Notes under the pieces: generated by a model
What the model was told of the DNA's origin: nothing
The model's database searches: none
The model's input: only the letters and a program-made list of their open reading frames with translations
DNA from: G963663315 sp965208975
GTDB taxonomy: Bacteria > Pseudomonadota > Gammaproteobacteria > Arenicellales > Poriferihabitantaceae
Direction: 5' to 3'
Length of the DNA: 64,000 nucleotides
Assembly: GCA_965208975.1 (NCBI GenBank)
Contig: CBDBQH010000001.1
Location: 620,001-684,000 of the forward strand
Program-made: the position numbers and the translations under genes
Part shown: positions 1 to 8,242 of the stretch, piece after piece
How the letters are laid out: each line of letters begins with the position of its first letter
How positions within the stretch are numbered: position 1 is the first letter of the stretch

Positions 1-1
1 G

Positions 2-700
2 CGGATGGTGGCGTTTCTCGCGCAAAAATACGGCGTTGAGGAATTGGAAATCGTGTTCCTGGACGACCGGGTACATGTGGGCGGTCGCGCGCTTGGGTTC
101 GGACAGGCGGCAAAGGAGTCCTGGCTTGGTCGGGTTTCCCTGTCCGCTATGGGCTTCTATCATACTCCCGGGCTTCATTACGACCGGGCGAGCGCTTGCG
201 GGCGGCCGTTCTTCTACTACGCCAATGGCGCCGCGGTGTCGGAAGTGGTCATTGACACCCTCACCGGGGAATCCCGGCTGCTGCGCGTCGATATTCTTCA
301 CGATGTCGGGCGCTCCATCAACCCGGCCATTGACATCGGCCAGATTGAGGGCGGCTTCATCCAGGGTTTCGGCTGGCTGACCTGTGAGGAACTGAAATGG
401 GACCGGGATGGTCGCCTCCTCACCGACGGAGCGGCCACCTACAAGATCCCGACCATCTCTGATACGCCGCCAGTCTTCAATACCCGGCTGCTGGCTGACG
501 CAAACAACCGTGAGGAGACCATCTTCCGTTCCAGGGCCGTGGGGGAGCCGCCGCTGATGCTGGCTATTTCCGCCTGGTGCGCTATTCGCGACGCCGTGGC
601 GGCGGTGAGCGATTACGAGGCTTTCCCGGAACTGCACGCGCCGGCCACGCCGGAGGAAATCCTGCATGCGGTGGACGGTATGCGGAGTCCGTCATCATGA
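2..700 (+). CDS. xdhB: Xanthine dehydrogenase, molybdopterin-binding subunit (3' part only)
   Basis: C-terminal 232 codons of the large molybdenum-cofactor subunit, which oxidises hypoxanthine and xanthine to urate; the 5' part lies outside the window. The segment QIEGGFIQGFGW and the motif RAVGEPPLMLA match the end of the xanthine dehydrogenase family; the Glu of GEPP is the catalytic base that deprotonates the Mo-OH. The stop overlaps the start of xdhC as ATGA, so the two are translationally coupled. A convergent guanine deaminase, which supplies xanthine from guanine, fits the purine-degradation role. Seen: motifs, overlap and truncation by the window edge. Known from the family: catalytic mechanism. 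The general aldehyde-oxidase family is the only serious alternative, and xdhC next door argues for XDH. Confidence 0.93.
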   Translation, partial: RMVAFLAQKYGVEELEIVFLDDRVHVGGRALGFGQAAKESWLGRVSLSAMGFYHTPGLHYDRASACGRPFFYYANGAAVSEVVIDTLTGESRLLRVDILHDVGRSINPAIDIGQIEGGFIQGFGWLTCEELKWDRDGRLLTDGAATYKIPTISDTPPVFNTRLLADANNREETIFRSRAVGEPPLMLAISAWCAIRDAVAAVSDYEAFPELHAPATPEEILHAVDGMRSPSS

Positions 701-1482
701 ACTGGCTTGAGGCGGCTGCGCGGTTGTCCGCCGACAACCGCGGGTTCGTGGTGGTCACGGTACTTTCGACTCGCGGCTCCGCTCCGCGGAATCAACAATC
801 CAAGATGGTGGTCACAAAGGATACAAGCCATGATTCCATCGGCGGTGGCAATCTCGAATTTAACTCCATTGGACACGCCAGGGAGTTACTGTCACAGGGA
901 CGCGCTGGCAATGAACGCCGGGATTACACCCTGGGCAAAGACCATTCACAGTGCTGCGGGGGACAGGTAGAACTGCTCTACGAATGCTTTCCCGCCTGTG
1001 ATTTTCACATTGCTCTTTTCGGCGCCGGTCATGTCGGCAAGGCCCTGGCGCGTATTCTGGCGGCTCTGCCCTGTCGGGTCACCTGGCTCGATAGCCGGGA
1101 AGATGTACTGTCTGCCGCGATCCTGGAATCCGGAGCGCCGGGCAATATTATCTCCCGATTTATGGAAAATCCGCATGTTGCGGTGGAGTCCCTGCCGCCG
1201 GATACCTGGTATCTGATCATGACCCACAGCCATGAAATTGACCTCGAACTCGTGGAAGCCATACTGACGCGCAGCGACTTTCCTTACTGCGGCTTGATCG
1301 GTTCCCGGTCGAAGGCCGCGAGCTTTCGCAAGAGATTGTCGCGCAAGGGGTTTGCCGACGCTGAGCTCGCACAGCTCACATCCCCCATTGGCATGGATCT
1401 CGGTGGGGGTAAAATGCCCATGGAAGTAGCGGTGTCGGTGGTGGCTCAGCTGCTCAGCCAGTACCGGGCCAGCCTGTGTTGA
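697..1482 (+). CDS. xdhC: XdhC, molybdenum cofactor insertion/sulfuration chaperone for xanthine dehydrogenase
   Basis: 261 aa. XdhC proteins bind Mo cofactor, help its sulfuration and load it into XdhB. The N-terminal XdhC/CoxI domain has the typical run after VVTVLSTRGSAPR and a Cys pair in the segment HSQCCGGQVELL; the C-terminal half is a Rossmann-like domain beginning FGAGHVGKALARILA and ending in GLIGSRSKAASF and GMDLGGGKMPMEVAVSV. The ATG at 697 overlaps the xdhB stop (ATGA) and gives the family's usual N-terminus (MNWLEAAARL), so I prefer it to the in-frame start at 577 inside xdhB. It is the last gene of the xdh operon; the following about 235 bp is repeat DNA. Confidence 0.93.
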   Translation: MNWLEAAARLSADNRGFVVVTVLSTRGSAPRNQQSKMVVTKDTSHDSIGGGNLEFNSIGHARELLSQGRAGNERRDYTLGKDHSQCCGGQVELLYECFPACDFHIALFGAGHVGKALARILAALPCRVTWLDSREDVLSAAILESGAPGNIISRFMENPHVAVESLPPDTWYLIMTHSHEIDLELVEAILTRSDFPYCGLIGSRSKAASFRKRLSRKGFADAELAQLTSPIGMDLGGGKMPMEVAVSVVAQLLSQYRASLC

Positions 1483-1501
1483 GGCATCCGCCAATCATAG
1501 C

Positions 1502-1701
1502 GGGCGACCACAGAGGGTCGCCCCTACGATAACGACCTGTACCACCCGCATTCTGTAGGGGCGGGTCACCGATTCCAGTTTGTCGATTGCGCGGCGCATC
1601 CTGTATCCATCCGCGTTTTGTAGGGGCGGGTCACCAACAGGCCACAGAGGAGTCACCGTATTTCGCCTGTATCCACCCGCATTTTACAGGGGCGGGTCAC
1701 C
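1502..1701. repeat. Interspersed GGGGCGGGT-type repeat cluster between convergent xdhC and guaD
   Basis: The gap between the stops of xdhC and guaD is almost all repeat. Three related units of about 35 bp begin with CCTGTA, run through (A/T)CCACCCGCATT and end GGGGCGGGTCACC, at about 1536-1570, 1600-1635 and 1666-1701 (period about 65 bp). Each can fold, since ACCCGC pairs with GCGGGT. A different element at 1502-1535 (GGGCGACCACAGAGGGTCGCC and following CCCTACGAT) recurs in similar form at 48506-48535. A related G-rich piece lies at 20175-20200. Nothing here looks coding. Confidence 0.75.
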
Positions 1702-1716
1702 GTGCCCGCCCGCTTC

Positions 1717-3015
1717 CTAATCTCGCCGGTATGCAGTCTCTCCCAGTATTCTGGTCTCCCTGACAGCGCGGTCGTCGCCGAGCATCTGCAGCACGAACAG
1801 GCGTTCCATCAGGTTGCGGCAACTTTGGATACGCCGGTCGATCAGCGGTGTGGCACGGTAGTCAAGCACGATGAAATCAGCTTCCTTTCCGCGCTCGAAA
1901 TTGCCGATGTACGGGTGAAGATTCAGCATCCGCGCGCCTCCCAGGGTGGCCAGGTAAAGCGACTGGAAGGGGGACAGATTGTAATTCTGAAGTTGCTGTA
2001 CTTTATAGGCTTCGTTGATCACCCGCAGCAGGGAGAAACTGTCCCCGCCGCCGACATCCGTACCGAGCCCGGTATGGACGCGGTGTTCGAGGGCTGTGCG
2101 ATAGTCGAACAGCCCGCTACCGATGAACAGGTTCGACAGCGGGCAGTGGGCGATGCCGGAGCCCGCATCGGCGAGCCGTTGCCATTCACCATTGTGCAGA
2201 TGGATGCCGTGGGCGAAAACCGAATGCCGGCCGAGTAGCCCATGCCGGTCATAGACATCCAGGTAGCCGGACGCCTCAGGAAATAACTCCGACACCCAGC
2301 GGCATTCATCGGTGTTTTCCGCAAGATGGGTATGCAGGTGCACCCCGGGATGTTCGGCGAGCAACCGACCCGCCATGTCGAGTTGTCGCGGACTGGAGGT
2401 GACTGCGAAACGGGGGGTCACGGCATACCCCAGCCGGTCCACGTTGTGCCAGCGTTCGATCAACAACTTGCTGTCGCGATATCCCGTCTCTGCCGTATCA
2501 CAGAGATACTCCGGAGCATGACGGTCCATCATGACCTTGCCGCAGATCATGCGCAGGTTGCGCCGCTGGGCCTCCGTGAAGAAAGCCTCAACGGATTGTG
2601 GATGCACGGTGCCGAAAACCAGGGCAGTCGTGGTGCCGTTGCACAGCAGCTGATCGAGGAAGAACGAGGCGGTGTTGCTTGCATGGATGATGTCTCCGAA
2701 CTTCCGCTCCGCCGGAAAGGTATGGGTTTTCAGCCAATCCAGCAGCCGGGCGCCGTAAGCTGCGATGACATCGCATTGGGGGTAGTGGATATGGGTATCC
2801 ACAAATCCCGGTATCAGCAAGGCATGCCGGTGGCGCTGGATGGTTACGTCCGGGGGGATTTTCTCCCGCAGGCTGTCGAAAGATCCCGCCTCCAACACAA
2901 GTCCGTCCTTGACCAGCAACAGGCCATCGGGAAAATGGACGATCGCCTTCTGTCCGGCCATGTCGGGATTTTCGAGAAAGTGCAGGATTTCTCCGCGATG
3001 GGCGGTGACCGTCAT
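1717..3015 (-). CDS. guaD: Guanine deaminase
   Basis: 432 aa amidohydrolase that deaminates guanine to xanthine with Zn. Metal and substrate motifs are in order: VDTHIHYPQ (first HxH, followed by the PQ typical of guanine deaminase), HTHLAENTDEC, FAHGIHL, IAHCPLSN and LGTDVGGG. I place the start at the ATG at 3015 (MTVTAHRGEILHF), which gives the family's usual N-terminus; 29 further in-frame codons upstream would overlap the preceding gene. It ends 235 bp from the convergent xdhC stop. The gene lies only 16 nt after the PanB-like gene, so it is probably co-transcribed with it and with the MttB-like gene. It works with xanthine dehydrogenase in purine catabolism. Confidence 0.93.
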   Translation of the reverse strand: MTVTAHRGEILHFLENPDMAGQKAIVHFPDGLLLVKDGLVLEAGSFDSLREKIPPDVTIQRHRHALLIPGFVDTHIHYPQCDVIAAYGARLLDWLKTHTFPAERKFGDIIHASNTASFFLDQLLCNGTTTALVFGTVHPQSVEAFFTEAQRRNLRMICGKVMMDRHAPEYLCDTAETGYRDSKLLIERWHNVDRLGYAVTPRFAVTSSPRQLDMAGRLLAEHPGVHLHTHLAENTDECRWVSELFPEASGYLDVYDRHGLLGRHSVFAHGIHLHNGEWQRLADAGSGIAHCPLSNLFIGSGLFDYRTALEHRVHTGLGTDVGGGDSFSLLRVINEAYKVQQLQNYNLSPFQSLYLATLGGARMLNLHPYIGNFERGKEADFIVLDYRATPLIDRRIQSCRNLMERLFVLQMLGDDRAVRETRILGETAYRRD

Positions 3016-3031
3016 GGCAGTATTACAGCGC

Positions 3032-3865
3032 CTACTCTTTATCCAAAGCCTCCAGAAATTTCTCTTTTTCATTCGGGTGCATGGAAATACCGGTTTCGGC
3101 ATAAGGAAATTTCTTCTTCGTGACTTCGCTGTGAAATTCGCTCAACGCAGCCACTCGTTCCTCATACATTTGCTTGTGAAGTCGAGCCAGATTGCCAAAA
3201 GCGTGGGCATGTTTCGGGGGCTTTTCTTCTTCGCTGTCTTCACCGCAAATATCCGATACAAAAGACATAATCACATCACCGGCCATGCCCGAACCGAGCG
3301 AGAAAGTCACAATGGATGTCTTGTCGTTCATCGCTTCCAGCGCTTCTTCAGCGATACATTCGGCCTCAACCGCGAACACACCCACATCTTCCATTCGCTT
3401 CAGTGTGCGATAAATTTCCATCGCTTCGTCCGCATTGCGACCCCAGCCGCGCAACCCCCCGCACCAATGACTGAAGGTTGGAATCAAACCGATATGGCTT
3501 TGAACCGGAATACCCTCTTTCGACAACATTTCCATGACTTCGAAGGAGCGTAACGTGTAATACATATCACCACCCTTACGCATCATGTCGAAAGCATGAT
3601 CGAGAATCTTTTTGGGGTCTCCAAATTGCGACCAGGTACTACCGACCCCCATGAAGTGGTGCGGCGCGATTTCCCGGCATTCTTCGATCTGGCTGTCCCA
3701 GACCACCATCAGGTCAATGCCGGCGTCCATACAGGCTTTCAGTTCGACACCATCTTTGGGATTGCTCATGCTGAGCTTTTTATCGGAACCTTTTAGTGAC
3801 TGCAAATCGGCGACGGTGTAGTTTCGCGCAGACGGGCTGCGACTGAAGTCATAAATTCTTTTCAT
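3032..3865 (-). CDS. PanB-like (ketopantoate hydroxymethyltransferase / PEP mutase superfamily) protein of unknown substrate
   Basis: 277 aa (beta/alpha)8-type protein. The segment IPVQSHIGLIPTFSHWCGGLRGWGR with a following (F)AVEAEC resembles the PanB core, in which methylene-tetrahydrofolate hydroxymethylates ketoisovalerate. By eye, PanB's first metal Asp is kept (LMVVWDS, D57) and so is the catalytic Glu (EAEC, about E169), but the second and third metal ligands appear replaced in HHFMGVGSTW and DMYYTLRS. The C-terminal stretch has an acidic insertion (GEDSEEEKPP). It is therefore unlikely to be a housekeeping PanB. It follows the MttB-like gene by 79 nt and precedes guaD by 16 nt. A C1-transfer or lyase role linked to the MttB-like protein is inference only. 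Confidence 0.6.
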   Translation of the reverse strand: MKRIYDFSRSPSARNYTVADLQSLKGSDKKLSMSNPKDGVELKACMDAGIDLMVVWDSQIEECREIAPHHFMGVGSTWSQFGDPKKILDHAFDMMRKGGDMYYTLRSFEVMEMLSKEGIPVQSHIGLIPTFSHWCGGLRGWGRNADEAMEIYRTLKRMEDVGVFAVEAECIAEEALEAMNDKTSIVTFSLGSGMAGDVIMSFVSDICGEDSEEEKPPKHAHAFGNLARLHKQMYEERVAALSEFHSEVTKKKFPYAETGISMHPNEKEKFLEALDKE

Positions 3866-3944
3866 GATTGCTCTCCCCGGTTTTTGTATTCGAGTAATTT
3901 ACATCATTCCTGGAAGAACGGAAATAATGAAATGGTCGAATTGA

Positions 3945-5507
3945 TCAAGCGTTAAACTCTTCATTCGCCTGCATATCTGATTGCGGTAACCGGATATCAA
4001 ATTTTTCGCGCAAGCTTCGGTCCAGTTCTCCGGTTAAATGGCCGGGGTAATGCCGCTGCAAAATCTGCCGGGTTCGATCGACGGCAACACTTCGAAAATC
4101 CCGGCTTCCATCGGCTGCCCATTCATCAATTGTTCGGCGGTCACCGAGCTCAGGATAGACGAAATCACTCTGCATACGTTCGAGAGTTTCGGTTCTGCCG
4201 AGGAAATGCCCTTCGCCACGAGCGACTTCATGGATGGCCTGCAATGCGAGGGTTTCATCATTCACTTCGATTCCAGCTAAAGACTTCATGATCACTCCGA
4301 GCATGTCGTTATCGATCACATAACTTTCCAGCGCACAGCCCATCAGACTGGCCTGCATCCCGCTGGCCTGGGTGATCAGGTTACTACCGGCCTGTGCCGC
4401 CAGTGTCACTGTCAGACTTTTTTCGTAGCCACTTTGCGCATCGGCAATCTTGCTGTCGGTGGCGCCGGCGATCACAGAATTCGGCAACCGATAATAGTTC
4501 GCCATCTGCACACTGGAGGCCGTTGCTATGGCGCCCTCGGCGCTGCCGCCACTCATTGCGCCAGTACGAAGATCGGTCAACATCGGTCGGGCGCCCAGAA
4601 TCACTTTGGCTGTCGGATTCAGCGCCCAGGCGAAAATCATCCCTGCAAGCGTTTCGGCAATGGTTTGAGCGATGGACCCGGCCAGTGTTACCGGACTCGA
4701 GGCGCCCATCTGACCGAAGGTATTGGCATGCAACGGGATTCCGAAGCGTACTGCCTCGGCAGCTATTTCACAGGATTGGGCATCAAACCGCAGCGGTGGT
4801 ACTGACATATTGCAATTCAGGGATAAAAAGGGGCGCGCCAGAAAAGCCTCTCGGGACCCGGCTATCGCATAACACAGGTTAGCGATATCTTCGATATGGG
4901 CGGCTTCTGTCGCCGCAACGAAAACATGCTTCTCCGTCCCTGCCAGACAGACATAGGCGGTATTAATATCCAGCGAGCGGGTATCGGGCATATCCCGGGC
5001 GACCATCGAACGACTGAAAAAATGGATGTTATCGAGAGAATCAACCAGTCGCGCCGCATCGTAGAGATCACGTAACGTAGATTCGCGATAAACCCCGCTA
5101 TCCAGATCCAGGATAAGCGGCGCCGCGCCACCGGAACCGGCATGGACTTTAGCCACATCGAGTTGCATATCATGTTTCGGATTTTGACCACAGAGCGCAA
5201 AATTGCGTGGCAAATCATTTAACGCATTTTCGATCAATTCCAGCGAGAAGCGCAGGCGACCTTCATCATCGAGGCGCCCGCCGGCAGCAGTAACAGGGGC
5301 GATAACCATATCAGGGGCTTCCGCCATACCAACATCTGACAGAATTGTGCGTACCGCTTTATCGATCTTCGGCAAATCTTCAGAATCCAGAGGTTGATAT
5401 CGTCCACCGATTGAACCGCTCATTGGCGGGCTCGCAGATTGCCCCGGATTGGCATCGGCATTGCGATGTCGGCGCCGCCCCTTACTGCGCTTTTCAGAAT
5501 CTGGCAT
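3945..5507 (-). CDS. MttB-family (COG5598-type) corrinoid-dependent methyltransferase, non-pyrrolysine
   Basis: 520 aa. It resembles the trimethylamine methyltransferase superfamily in the length, in the TIM-barrel core around RPFLSLNCNMSVPPLRFD, and in the glycine-rich segments GAMSGGSAEGAIATA and ATDSKIADAQSGYEKSL. The frame is open throughout, so there is no in-frame amber codon and no pyrrolysine; non-Pyl members include glycine-betaine and carnitine demethylases. The N-terminal about 35 residues are basic and low complexity (SEKRSKGRRRHRNAD). No cognate corrinoid protein or reductive activase lies in the window, so substrate and methyl acceptor cannot be assigned. First gene of a likely operon with the PanB-like gene and guaD. 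Confidence 0.75.
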   Translation of the reverse strand: MPDSEKRSKGRRRHRNADANPGQSASPPMSGSIGGRYQPLDSEDLPKIDKAVRTILSDVGMAEAPDMVIAPVTAAGGRLDDEGRLRFSLELIENALNDLPRNFALCGQNPKHDMQLDVAKVHAGSGGAAPLILDLDSGVYRESTLRDLYDAARLVDSLDNIHFFSRSMVARDMPDTRSLDINTAYVCLAGTEKHVFVAATEAAHIEDIANLCYAIAGSREAFLARPFLSLNCNMSVPPLRFDAQSCEIAAEAVRFGIPLHANTFGQMGASSPVTLAGSIAQTIAETLAGMIFAWALNPTAKVILGARPMLTDLRTGAMSGGSAEGAIATASSVQMANYYRLPNSVIAGATDSKIADAQSGYEKSLTVTLAAQAGSNLITQASGMQASLMGCALESYVIDNDMLGVIMKSLAGIEVNDETLALQAIHEVARGEGHFLGRTETLERMQSDFVYPELGDRRTIDEWAADGSRDFRSVAVDRTRQILQRHYPGHLTGELDRSLREKFDIRLPQSDMQANEEFNA

Positions 5508-5575
5508 GGTTTCTAATCTCCGAAAGGATCAGGTTGCGAAGGTTGGTAGACAACCAGACTGATATCGTGCGCGAA

Positions 5576-8242
5576 CTACATCAGCACATAATCAGACAAA
5601 TCCCGGTTCTCTGCCACTTCATCATGAGGAATCAATACATAGCGCCAGAGTTTTCCGCCATTGTTCTGCAAATGCTGACTCGCATTCTTGCACCACTCTA
5701 TCGCCGCCTCGGCCTTGGCCCGTACAATAGTATCTTCCATATCTGAACGCGCCTTGGTCTCTACCATCAGTACATAATCGTCCAATTCAGCAACAAAGTC
5801 CGGCTGATATTCCCGGCGTTCCACACCATCCTGATAAACAATCTGAAATTGCCCAATAACCGGCTTGAACCACTTGAATGAATCCCGCTCCAGAATAATA
5901 GAGAAACGGCGCTCGGTGTCGGAATCAAATTTTTGCAGGGGGTACAGGCATTTTTCAAAGCCGTTAAAAAGCATCTGCCTGATTTTGCCTGGTTCAGTCA
6001 CGGTGTCCCGGTAGTGATGAACGGGTTTGTTTGCCGCCTTAGTCCAAGTCGCCTCTTTTAATGGCGTAAATCCGGCCCGAACCTGCACTTTATATCCTGT
6101 TGCCTTTTCCCAATAATGTTCGGTCATTTGTGCGTGAATGTTGTCCGCCAGGAGCTTCCCATAGCCGAAAAAAACGTTGTGTAGTTCATTTACCGAATAC
6201 TCTTTCACATCACAAAAATACGCAACTGCTTGCCCGGCCAGATCATAAATCAAATCCGCATGTTCGTCATAGGCGATGTCATCCTTGTCTACCAGATGCT
6301 CAACAATGTAGTCTTCCAGTCTCGTATACTTCCTTTCCGGCTGGGAAGAAATAGAAATCTGCTGGTTGGTTTGCAGGCTTTGCGAGATCAACTCCCGATT
6401 AGAGGGCTGTAAATTGAGATGATCCATGTCCAGGGTGAACGGGTGGTAACCATAGCTGACTTCGCCCGTTGGCATCACCACGATACGGGGGATATCAATG
6501 GTCTGCTCAACCATCCATTCCGTCACCCTGGCTACTACCGCCGCTATATCCGTTTTCTCTACCTCAGCGAACAGAGATTGCTGCTCCCTGGTCAGTTGCT
6601 TTGACACTTCTTTAGCGATAGTCGCCTGCAATTCAGGGGACAACAGATTTTTGGAGGTCGGCGCCTGTGCCGGTTTGTGTTGATAGCGCTGGATTACCTC
6701 CCATGTGGTTTCTGCCACCTGTTGTTCCCGCTCACTGTTGAACATCAGATTTTCACCTTTGGCAGAGTATTCGCCTGATGGCGTTCCACCACCTAAAGCA
6801 GTTTCAAGACGGGATTTCACCGATACTGATTCTTTGGGAGCATCATCGCCCTCACCCTCCAGAATTAATTGCTTCAAGCGCAATGGGTTTTCAGGGTTGT
6901 TGGCTTCATCGACGATTTCCTGAAAGCGTTCATGCGCGACAATACTCAGCCGGTCTACCGCGTCCACGCCAGTACGTTTGCCATAGGGCAGACGCAAACC
7001 ACGACCGATGGATTGCTCAATCAATGTACGGGCGTTGGCCGCTCGTAGCGGCACAATGGTGTACAGGTTGGTGACATCCCAGCCTTCCTTGAGCATATTT
7101 ACATGGATCACAATCTCGGTGGGTTCATCAAAACTTTCCACTGCTAACAAACGGGTAACCATTTGTTCTTCCGCCGAGCCTCTGCGACTACTGTCTACCT
7201 GGATAACCTTGCCGTTATAGCGACTGTTGAATAATTGGTTTTCGAGTAAATCCAGTAGTTGCGCCGCGTGTGCGGTATCGCGGGCGATCACCAGCATGAA
7301 GGGTTTAACTGGCGCCAAGCCCTGCTGTTTCGCGTATGTATGCAATTCCACTTTGGCGCTTTCATGCAGACGAATACCATCTTCCAGCTTGATTCGCTCC
7401 AGTTGTTCAGCGCTGTATTGTCTGGCATTAAAGTTACGTTGTGTAACCACGGCGGGTTCTTTGACAAAACCATCATCCATAGCGCGAGCCAGAGGGTAAT
7501 CCACCACCACATTTTTGAATGGCACAGGCCCCCGACTGGATTCGGTAAAAGGCGTCGCGGTCAGTTCCAATCCCATCAACGGATTCAGTTCGTTCAGAGA
7601 ACGCACACCGGCGCTGGCGCGGTAGCGATGGGATTCATCCATCAACATCACCAGATCGGGCAGGTTGGCCAGGTAATTGAAATAACTGTCGCCGATAGTT
7701 TCCCGTAGCCGTTTGATACGAGGCGCTCTACCGCCGCGCATCTCGGAATTGATTTTGGAAATATTGAAAATATTGATGGAAACCGGCCACAAGGGATCGC
7801 CGCCGCCTGCACTTTCATAATTATCTGCGGTCACTATTTGCGGAGGATAAGAGGCAAATTCGGCAATCCCCTTAAATACATACTTTGGGGTATTGGGGGT
7901 GAAGTCGGCAATCAATTTATCGTAAATGGTCAGATTGGGCGCCAGCACAAAAAAGTTCTCTATCCCATACGTCAAATGCAGGTAGCTGATAAAAGCCCCC
8001 ATGAGGCGGGTTTTGCCGACCCCTGTTGCCAGAGCAAAACAGAGCGAGGGGAAATCCCGTTCAAAATCCGTCAGAGCGGGAAATTCCGATGAAAGTGTCT
8101 TTAGCAAAGCATCGACATTCCGTTTCGGGCGCAGCATATCGGGCGCGGCATCCAGGGCAGTGGCTAACGTCCGTAACGACTCTTCTTGCGGCGAGCGTAA
8201 ACTTAACCGCCCGGTGATGGAATTGATGATTCTGTTATCCAT
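5576..8242 (-). CDS. res: Type III restriction endonuclease, Res subunit
   Basis: 888 aa SF2 translocase-nuclease. Walker A is LATGVGKTRLMGAF (about residues 71-84), motif II is the DEAH-like LMDESHRYRA, motif III LTATPF, and motif VI the segment EQSIGRGLRLPYG. Near the C-terminus QPDFVAELDDYVLMVETKA supplies the PD-(D/E)xK nuclease site (D...ETK). Its ATG overlaps the mod stop as TAATG, the coupling expected for a Mod-Res pair. Res needs Mod for target recognition and cuts some 25 nt from head-to-head unmethylated sites (family knowledge). The frame is intact, so the system appears functional. The last gene of the R-M operon. Confidence 0.92.
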   Translation of the reverse strand: MDNRIINSITGRLSLRSPQEESLRTLATALDAAPDMLRPKRNVDALLKTLSSEFPALTDFERDFPSLCFALATGVGKTRLMGAFISYLHLTYGIENFFVLAPNLTIYDKLIADFTPNTPKYVFKGIAEFASYPPQIVTADNYESAGGGDPLWPVSINIFNISKINSEMRGGRAPRIKRLRETIGDSYFNYLANLPDLVMLMDESHRYRASAGVRSLNELNPLMGLELTATPFTESSRGPVPFKNVVVDYPLARAMDDGFVKEPAVVTQRNFNARQYSAEQLERIKLEDGIRLHESAKVELHTYAKQQGLAPVKPFMLVIARDTAHAAQLLDLLENQLFNSRYNGKVIQVDSSRRGSAEEQMVTRLLAVESFDEPTEIVIHVNMLKEGWDVTNLYTIVPLRAANARTLIEQSIGRGLRLPYGKRTGVDAVDRLSIVAHERFQEIVDEANNPENPLRLKQLILEGEGDDAPKESVSVKSRLETALGGGTPSGEYSAKGENLMFNSEREQQVAETTWEVIQRYQHKPAQAPTSKNLLSPELQATIAKEVSKQLTREQQSLFAEVEKTDIAAVVARVTEWMVEQTIDIPRIVVMPTGEVSYGYHPFTLDMDHLNLQPSNRELISQSLQTNQQISISSQPERKYTRLEDYIVEHLVDKDDIAYDEHADLIYDLAGQAVAYFCDVKEYSVNELHNVFFGYGKLLADNIHAQMTEHYWEKATGYKVQVRAGFTPLKEATWTKAANKPVHHYRDTVTEPGKIRQMLFNGFEKCLYPLQKFDSDTERRFSIILERDSFKWFKPVIGQFQIVYQDGVERREYQPDFVAELDDYVLMVETKARSDMEDTIVRAKAEAAIEWCKNASQHLQNNGGKLWRYVLIPHDEVAENRDLSDYVLM

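Noticed and set aside
1536..1701. Possible CRISPR array (three 35-bp units at about 65-bp period)
   Set aside because: Only three units, which differ in several positions; the intervening sequences are not unique spacers of fixed length, related elements occur elsewhere, and no cas gene is present.
3945..5507. Pyrrolysine-containing trimethylamine methyltransferase
   Set aside because: The 520-codon frame has no in-frame amber codon, and no pyl genes are seen.
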